Shown: positions 7,116 through 10,826 of the stretch, piece by piece
Layout: every line of letters starts with the position of its first letter
How positions within the stretch are numbered: the first letter of the stretch is position 1
From: an uncultured bacterium
Lineage (GTDB): Bacteria > Armatimonadota > UBA5829 > DSUL01
NCBI GenBank assembly: GCA_937967775.1
Contig: CALCJH010000167.1
Location: 1-10,826, forward strand
Direction of reading: 5' to 3'
DNA: 10,826 bases
The notes under the pieces: model-generated
What the model saw: only the letters and a program-made list of their open reading frames with translations
What the model was told of the DNA's origin: nothing
Database searches by the model: none
Made by a program: the position numbers and the translations under genes

Positions 7116-8243
7116 CGGCGTCGCGGCAACGCCACCGTAAACGTAACCGATGTTCTCGGAGTTATGATCGTAAACCAGATGCACCGACGAGTCCGTTCCC
7201 ACGGTCAGACACGGCCATCCTTTCCAGATGTTATCCGCCGCGGAAACGGCCGTCTCCGGCGCCGACCAGCTCCCGTTCACCCACTGCCTGTAAATGAACG
7301 CCTTCGAACTCGGTCGCTCCTGGTAGATCAGGTGGATCCTGCCGTCGGGTCCCTCCGCAAGCCAGGGATAATGCCCGGCGTTCGTCAGCGTGGTCAGGAC
7401 GCTCCACGTCTGACCTCCATCGGTGCTCGTGGTGATCTTGATTTTGTACTGACCGTCAGTGTCCTGGTCGAACGTCACGAACAGTACCGTGCTGACTCCG
7501 GAAGCCGCGAGCCGGCCGAAAGCGAAGAAGCCGGCAGTCGAGCCAATGACCTGGGTGGCTGACCAGGATCCCCCTTCCAGCCGCCGGTAGAGGACTCTCC
7601 TTGCTTCTTCCCAGGTCACGTGGACGCGACCCGCGCCGTCCACCGCGATTGCGGGCCGGTGGTAATACTCCGACTCACAGTTACCCAGCGCTACTGGTGC
7701 CGACCAGATTGTCCCGTTCCAGACCTGGTATCGGATGCTTTTGTCCGCCGCATACACCAGATGGACACGCCCATCGGGCATCACGCGCATCATGGCGTAG
7801 TCTTCGTTCACGTCGGGGGTGTTTGTCAGCTGGACGGTATTCCAGACGCCCCCCACGCGGCGAGCCAGGAACAGGTCGGTCTTGCCCCCGGGCGGAGAAC
7901 CGGCGTAGGCGACCCATACGCTGCCGTCCGGGTGGTAGGCGATGTTTGCCCGCTCCGACCAGGGCACGGAGACGGTTTCCACCGGTCCCCAGACTCCGGC
8001 TGCCGAGCGCTCCCGGAACAACAAGCGCCAATCCGGGTTCTTTCTCCGGTAAACGACGAAGATCCGCCCGTCCGGAGCGCTCGCCACGACCGGCACCGAG
8101 CACCCAGTATCAGATGGTGGCGAGATGATGAGCGGCGGCTGCCAGATCAGAGCCGCAGCCGGAGACGCCCCCGCCAGCCAGGAAAGGATGATCGCCGCGA
8201 TGGTTCCAGCGGCCTTGACTGTCAGCCTCTTTTTGCCCGACAT
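6198..8243 (-). CDS. Secreted seven-bladed beta-propeller protein with FnIII and tandem OB-fold C-terminal module
   Basis: The 681-residue protein has a signal peptide (MSGKKR n-region, hydrophobic core, cut near Ala30-Ala31). Residues about 35-372 carry a motif repeated at a pitch of 46-51 residues, PDG-(R/S)-(I/V)-H-(L/V)-V-Y-like. It occurs near residues 58, 106, 157, 204, 250, 300 and 351, so a seven-bladed beta-propeller is likely. A canonical Asp box, STDGGQTW, sits at 273-280, as in sialidase/BNR propellers, but no sialidase active-site set was recognised, so a binding role is as likely as catalysis. The FnIII-like domain (377-472), OB1 (477-560), linker and OB2 (599-681) follow. The ATG at 8243 is preferred because GGAAGGG lies 6 bases upstream and the signal peptide follows at once. 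A GTG at 8285 overlapping the upstream TGA would add 14 residues. It lies 38 bases downstream of the first propeller gene, in an operon. Confidence 0.82.
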   Translation of the reverse strand: MSGKKRLTVKAAGTIAAIILSWLAGASPAAALIWQPPLIISPPSDTGCSVPVVASAPDGRIFVVYRRKNPDWRLLFRERSAAGVWGPVETVSVPWSERANIAYHPDGSVWVAYAGSPPGGKTDLFLARRVGGVWNTVQLTNTPDVNEDYAMMRVMPDGRVHLVYAADKSIRYQVWNGTIWSAPVALGNCESEYYHRPAIAVDGAGRVHVTWEEARRVLYRRLEGGSWSATQVIGSTAGFFAFGRLAASGVSTVLFVTFDQDTDGQYKIKITTSTDGGQTWSVLTTLTNAGHYPWLAEGPDGRIHLIYQERPSSKAFIYRQWVNGSWSAPETAVSAADNIWKGWPCLTVGTDSSVHLVYDHNSENIGYVYGGVAATPLPPVTSLKADAGDRAVRLSWTNPTDPRVNSAVINFKLGGYPTNPSDGTRLTEVAASPGSQSSYIHQGAPNTTLFYSVFARALDGTYSGPASVQATPQPMPCTQARLLPDGTWTALSGKIVSAYFPSDGSAYIQDPDRAGGLRLGGSLPPLSVGNRVDVSGTMETRYIGTVPSERQLRIETISVTTTGAPPVPLHMRTSHVGGGAIPPYLPGVRDGRGVNSMGLLASVTGRVTAVVGQYFYVDDGEAVPDVAGRAGVMVRWPSGAPPVTVGQMVTASGVVTGSIPTGWTTNRRLLFMRSAEDLQIH

Positions 8244-8249
8244 TCTACG

Positions 8250-8256
8250 CCCTTCC
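8250..8256 (-). promoter_or_regulatory. Ribosome-binding site deciding the start of the second propeller gene
   Basis: On the minus strand GGAAGGG (8256-8250) lies 6 bases before the ATG at 8243. This favours that start over the GTG at 8285, which overlaps the stop of the preceding gene and has no signal-peptide logic behind it. Confidence 0.6.
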
Positions 8257-8281
8257 GAACACAGAGATTTGAAGGCTGGCC

Positions 8282-9220
8282 TCACGGCGAGGTCAGCACA
8301 CGCAGGTCGGCGTAGTTGCGGAGCCGGACCAGCCTGCGGTTCGTCGTCCAGCCTGTGGGCACGCTGCCCTCCATGACTCCCACAGCGCTCACTGTGTCTC
8401 CAACGTTCGCAGGGATGGATGTGTCCGGGCAGCGGACCATCACTCCCGTTCTGCCCGATGTGTCCAAGACCCCGCTGCCGTCATCCACGAAGAGAAAGTT
8501 GCCTGCCTTCGCAGTAACCCGGCCGGCCACGGCCACCAGCAGACCAATGGTGTTCACGCCGTAGCCGTCGTTCACGCCCAGCAGCCAGGGCGGCGTGCTC
8601 CCACCGCCCGCCGCGATGCCCTTCATCATCAGCGGCCGCACGGTGTTGCCCCGGGCTGTCACGGTGACCGTCGCTGACGAGACCTGACGCTCGCACTTCA
8701 ATCCAGACACAACGCGGGATCCCATGACTCCGGAGACATTCACGACGTCGCCCACCGCAAGACCGGCCGTCGCGGTAACCACCCGGATTCCGGAGGATCG
8801 TTCCGGATCCTGGACGTAGATGACCCCGTCGGACGGGAAGACGGCCGTTATGATCCGGCCGGTGAGGTCCACGCGCGTTCCGTCAGCAAGAAGCCTGATG
8901 CTTCCGCAGTTCTGAGAAAACGGTGTTGCCGACGCCGTGGCGGGCGGCTGGCTGTTGCCAAAGGCATCCAGGCAGAACACCGAGTAGTAATAGGTCACGC
9001 CGTTGGTCAGTCCTGTGTGATCCACCGCGCCCTCTGTGCCAGGATGGACCAGAGAGTCATACAGCGGCAGCCCCTGGGAAGGGGTGGCGGGGAATCCGGA
9101 AGTGCTGTAGCGGACGACCACACGGTGCAGGTTGATGGACTGAGGATTGCTCCACCGGATGCGATTGATCCGGTCGGAACTCGTCGCCGTGAGTCCCTCG
9201 GCGGGGGCGGGAGGCCCGGT
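8282..9220 (-). repeat. Shared C-terminal module, copy 1 (FnIII + OB + OB)
   Basis: This region encodes residues about 386-697 of the first propeller protein. It carries C490 before OB1, FPSDG--YVQDPERS-GIRV, the linker AGGG..PPWL.GV.DG.GVN (589-608), FVDDGSGV, GVMVRC and PTGWTTNRRL. By hand alignment, more than half of the OB2 positions are identical to copies 2 and 3. Confidence 0.85.
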
Positions 9221-10375
9221 CGGATGGGGCAGGGTGGAATAATATGCGTGAGGCGCATTGTCTCCCCCCCAGTATTCCCACACGGCGTGCAGCGTGTTTG
9301 TCGAGTCCACGCACAGATCGGGATCCACGGTGAACGCGTAGGGCAGTCCTACGGACACGACCGACGCGCCCGGCTGCCATTGCCCATGCGCAAAGCGTTT
9401 GCCGAGGACGCGGCCGCTGTCCGGACCGACATCACAGTAGATGAGGTAGAAATAGGAATGCTGCATAGCCGCGACGGCTGGCGCAAAGCCCGGCGCCACC
9501 GCAATCTGAGGGCCCCAGCCAGTGACCGGGCTGTAGTGACGGGCATAGATCATCTCGTTCTGGTCCCACGCCACCATAATCTCGCCCTGGTTGTTGATGG
9601 CGATGGAGGGGCGAGCCACGAACTCCGTTCCGGTGTTGGTGGAGACCACAGTTTCCGGTCCCCAGTTCACGCCATCGAAGCGCCGCATGGCGATCTGAAA
9701 GGACGGCCCGGTCTTGGTGCCGTAGGTGCGATAGACACTTCCATCCGCCGGGTTGCGGCAGGCGCCGACCGCTGCGTAGAAGTTGTCCGTCCAGGTTCCC
9801 ATCGAGGTGTGGGGAGACCAGGAAAAGCCGTTCCAGGTTCCGTAATACAGCCTGTTTTCCTTCGCCCTCCAGGAGGCGCAGAGCATATTCGGGCTGTTTG
9901 AAGCACCGTAGGGCGCGAGCTGCGGCGTCTTGGCCTGCCCTCCGTCTCCGGGAGGGTAAGCGTAGGCCGTCACGGGGAACGTGCTCCAGCTGGCTCCGCC
10001 GTTCGACGAGCGCGCCGCCCATATCTGTTCGCCGCCCTGGGCATCGTCCACCCAGTTCTCCCACGCGATCCAGATGTCCCCGTTTCCCGCAACCGCAATG
10101 TCAGAACGACCTCCCGGCCAGCCGGTGATCGGCACGATGCTCGGAGGGGACAAAATGCCGTTAAGCAGCCGCCGGTAGCGGACGGACCATCCGGGACTGG
10201 TAGGCTTGTAATGGATATGGATGCCGGCCACGGGGTCCGGATAGATAACGGGATTTTTTACGGCTTTCTCATCCGGCGAGTTGATCCGCTGGGCTGTAGC
10301 CCACTGCTGGGCTATGGCAGGCGCGGAAAGACACCAGAGACAGGTAAGTGAAGCGGCAAGGAGCGGACTGCGCAT
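8282..10375 (-). CDS. Secreted beta-propeller protein with FnIII and tandem OB-fold C-terminal module
   Basis: The 697-residue protein begins with a signal peptide (residues 1 to about 22, ending Ala-Ile-Ala). Residues about 30-380 contain hydrophobic strand motifs ending in W or Y, such as GDIWIAW, GSVYRTY, GEIMVAW and NTLHAVW. They lie near residues 50, 98, 161, 211, 263, 307 and 359, again suggesting a seven-bladed propeller. An Asp-box-like SSNGGASW is at 123-130. FnIII-like (386-485), OB1 (490-573), linker (580-610) and OB2 (611-697) follow. There is no sorting motif, lipobox or membrane anchor. The ATG at 10375 is chosen because the signal peptide starts there and GAAGGGG lies 11 bases upstream. 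The open frame extends to 10501, but the extra 42 residues are Arg-rich and would bury the signal peptide. It is the first gene of the secreted three-gene unit, driven from 10506-10534. The propeller's ligand or substrate is unknown. Confidence 0.82.
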   Translation of the reverse strand: MRSPLLAASLTCLWCLSAPAIAQQWATAQRINSPDEKAVKNPVIYPDPVAGIHIHYKPTSPGWSVRYRRLLNGILSPPSIVPITGWPGGRSDIAVAGNGDIWIAWENWVDDAQGGEQIWAARSSNGGASWSTFPVTAYAYPPGDGGQAKTPQLAPYGASNSPNMLCASWRAKENRLYYGTWNGFSWSPHTSMGTWTDNFYAAVGACRNPADGSVYRTYGTKTGPSFQIAMRRFDGVNWGPETVVSTNTGTEFVARPSIAINNQGEIMVAWDQNEMIYARHYSPVTGWGPQIAVAPGFAPAVAAMQHSYFYLIYCDVGPDSGRVLGKRFAHGQWQPGASVVSVGLPYAFTVDPDLCVDSTNTLHAVWEYWGGDNAPHAYYSTLPHPTGPPAPAEGLTATSSDRINRIRWSNPQSINLHRVVVRYSTSGFPATPSQGLPLYDSLVHPGTEGAVDHTGLTNGVTYYYSVFCLDAFGNSQPPATASATPFSQNCGSIRLLADGTRVDLTGRIITAVFPSDGVIYVQDPERSSGIRVVTATAGLAVGDVVNVSGVMGSRVVSGLKCERQVSSATVTVTARGNTVRPLMMKGIAAGGGSTPPWLLGVNDGYGVNTIGLLVAVAGRVTAKAGNFLFVDDGSGVLDTSGRTGVMVRCPDTSIPANVGDTVSAVGVMEGSVPTGWTTNRRLVRLRNYADLRVLTSP

Positions 10376-10505
10376 CTTTTCGAGATCCCCTTCGACTTCG
10401 GAAGTGTCGGGCCAGACACGGGCACCCCTCGTTCCACGGCCGCCCCTTGAACGTGGCAACCGACGGACCATGCAACGGAAGGGCAGAGCAGGCACTCTCA
10501 ATTAA

Positions 10506-10534
10506 AGGTTACCATACGAAATAGCGCGGGTCAA
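10506..10534 (-). promoter_or_regulatory. Promoter for the three-gene secreted unit
   Basis: On the minus strand TTGACC (10534-10529), a 17-base spacer and TAACCT (10511-10506) form a -35/-10 pair. The TGG just before the -10 matches an extended -10 element, which may offset the weak hexamer. Transcription would begin near 10499, giving a leader of about 125 bases before the ATG at 10375. The same 270-base gap carries the divergent promoter for the plus-strand gene. Confidence 0.5.
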
Positions 10535-10573
10535 CGAGAATGTATCGGGTTGCCGTAAGTATCCTGATGCCTG

Positions 10574-10582
10574 TGCTAGAAT
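10574..10582 (+). promoter_or_regulatory. Extended -10 promoter for the divergent plus-strand gene
   Basis: TGCTAGAAT matches the extended -10 form (TG, one base, then TAGAAT). No good -35 lies at 16-18 bases. TTGCCG (10550-10555) is 21 bases away, too far for a standard spacer. The leader to the ATG at 10646 would be about 57 bases. Confidence 0.4.
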
Positions 10583-10590
10583 GCTCGCCA

Positions 10591-10618
10591 GACCGGCCGG
10601 GCCCGAGCCGCACCGGTC
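10591..10618 (+). other. Hairpin in the leader of the divergent gene
   Basis: GACCGG (10591-10596) is the reverse complement of CCGGTC (10613-10618), with a GC-rich 16-base loop. It would lie at the very 5' end of the transcript from the promoter at 10574-10582. It may stabilise the mRNA or be an operator. No T-run follows, so it is not a terminator. Confidence 0.25.
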
Positions 10619-10645
10619 GAGGTTGGTCAGAAAGGTTGCCGCTCT

Positions 10646-10826
10646 ATGAGCACTCTGTTGCGTGTTGCGCTTCTGCATGTGCTGGCGTTCTCTGCCGCCT
10701 CCGCGACGGCGGCGGCCCCGGCTCCGGGTGCAGTCTTTCATGACGCTCTGACCTATGCCGTGGTGGATCAGACCTGCCCGCCTCTGGATCCGGCGCAGGA
10801 GGGCCTTGTGCTGGTGGTTCAGGGAA
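10646..10826 (+). CDS. Unidentified secreted protein (N-terminal part only)
   Basis: The first 60 residues of a plus-strand gene run off the right edge. Residues 1 to about 24 form a signal peptide (MSTLLR n-region, Leu/Ala/Val core, Ala-rich end), followed by a Pro/Ala stretch and then VFHDALTYAVVDQT, CPPLDP and GLVLVVQG. I do not recognise the family from so little sequence. The ribosome-binding site is weak (AAAGG, 10 bases upstream). The gene is divergent from the three-gene secreted unit across a shared 270-base promoter region, so the two may be co-regulated. Confidence 0.6.
   Translation, partial: MSTLLRVALLHVLAFSAASATAAAPAPGAVFHDALTYAVVDQTCPPLDPAQEGLVLVVQG

Noticed and set aside
8244..8285. 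Longer N-terminus for the second propeller protein from a GTG overlapping the upstream stop (GTGA)
   Set aside because: The ATG at 8243 has a good ribosome-binding site 6 bases away and starts a proper signal peptide. The longer form would add 14 residues ahead of it.
9017..9901. Plus-strand open frame of 294 codons opposite the first propeller gene
   Set aside because: It lies antisense to propeller and FnIII coding sequence with clear repeats, with no ribosome-binding site logic or domain. It is a shadow of codon bias. The antisense frames at 3049-3780, 5360-6157 and 7620-8315 are judged the same way.
10376..10501. Upstream extension of the first propeller protein to 10501
   Set aside because: The extra residues are Arg-rich and non-hydrophobic and would bury the signal peptide. 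This segment also starts at about the predicted transcription start.
10550..10555. TTGCCG as the -35 of the divergent plus-strand promoter
   Set aside because: The spacer to TAGAAT would be 21 bases, too long. The extended -10 alone is the better reading.

Overview
The window is GC-rich bacterial DNA, densely coding and almost entirely on the minus strand. No rRNA, tRNA, CRISPR array, transposase or phage gene was seen. The mix of large secreted modular proteins, a DUF6785/DUF6784-type membrane protein and a PAS-ATPase sensor suggests an environmental polysaccharide-degrading bacterium of the Armatimonadota/Planctomycetota type. That assignment comes from remembered family distribution, not from a search.

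Reading in the direction of minus-strand transcription (right to left), a promoter at 10506-10534 drives a three-gene unit of secreted proteins: a beta-propeller protein (8282-10375), a second propeller protein (6198-8243) and a GH5-like glycoside hydrolase (4046-6079). All three end in the same module of about 310 residues: one fibronectin-III-like domain followed by two OB-fold-like domains joined by a conserved Gly-rich linker. Only the N-terminal part differs. This shared C-terminal module is the most striking feature of the window.

Next comes a membrane-anchored PAS sensor with an RsbW/SpoIIAB-like ATPase domain and no His-phosphotransfer motif (2674-3831). Its leader holds a long inverted repeat that could form two mutually exclusive hairpins, one of which covers the ribosome-binding site. 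A second good promoter (2549-2577) then drives a polytopic membrane protein of unknown function (495-2426) and a secreted right-handed beta-helix protein of the GH141-like type, whose 3' part lies beyond the left edge (1-412). At the right edge a divergent gene (from 10646, plus strand) encodes the signal peptide and start of an unidentified secreted protein.

Two genes with non-ATG starts (GTG at 2426, TTG at 6079) are each preceded by a short open frame of about 30 codons whose TGA stop overlaps the start codon (NTGA), suggesting translational coupling. As a whole the locus looks like a small unit for binding and cutting extracellular polysaccharide, with a sensor and a membrane protein alongside. 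No SusC/SusD pair or recognised sugar transporter is visible. Every gap between genes is shorter than 300 bases, and all are covered below.
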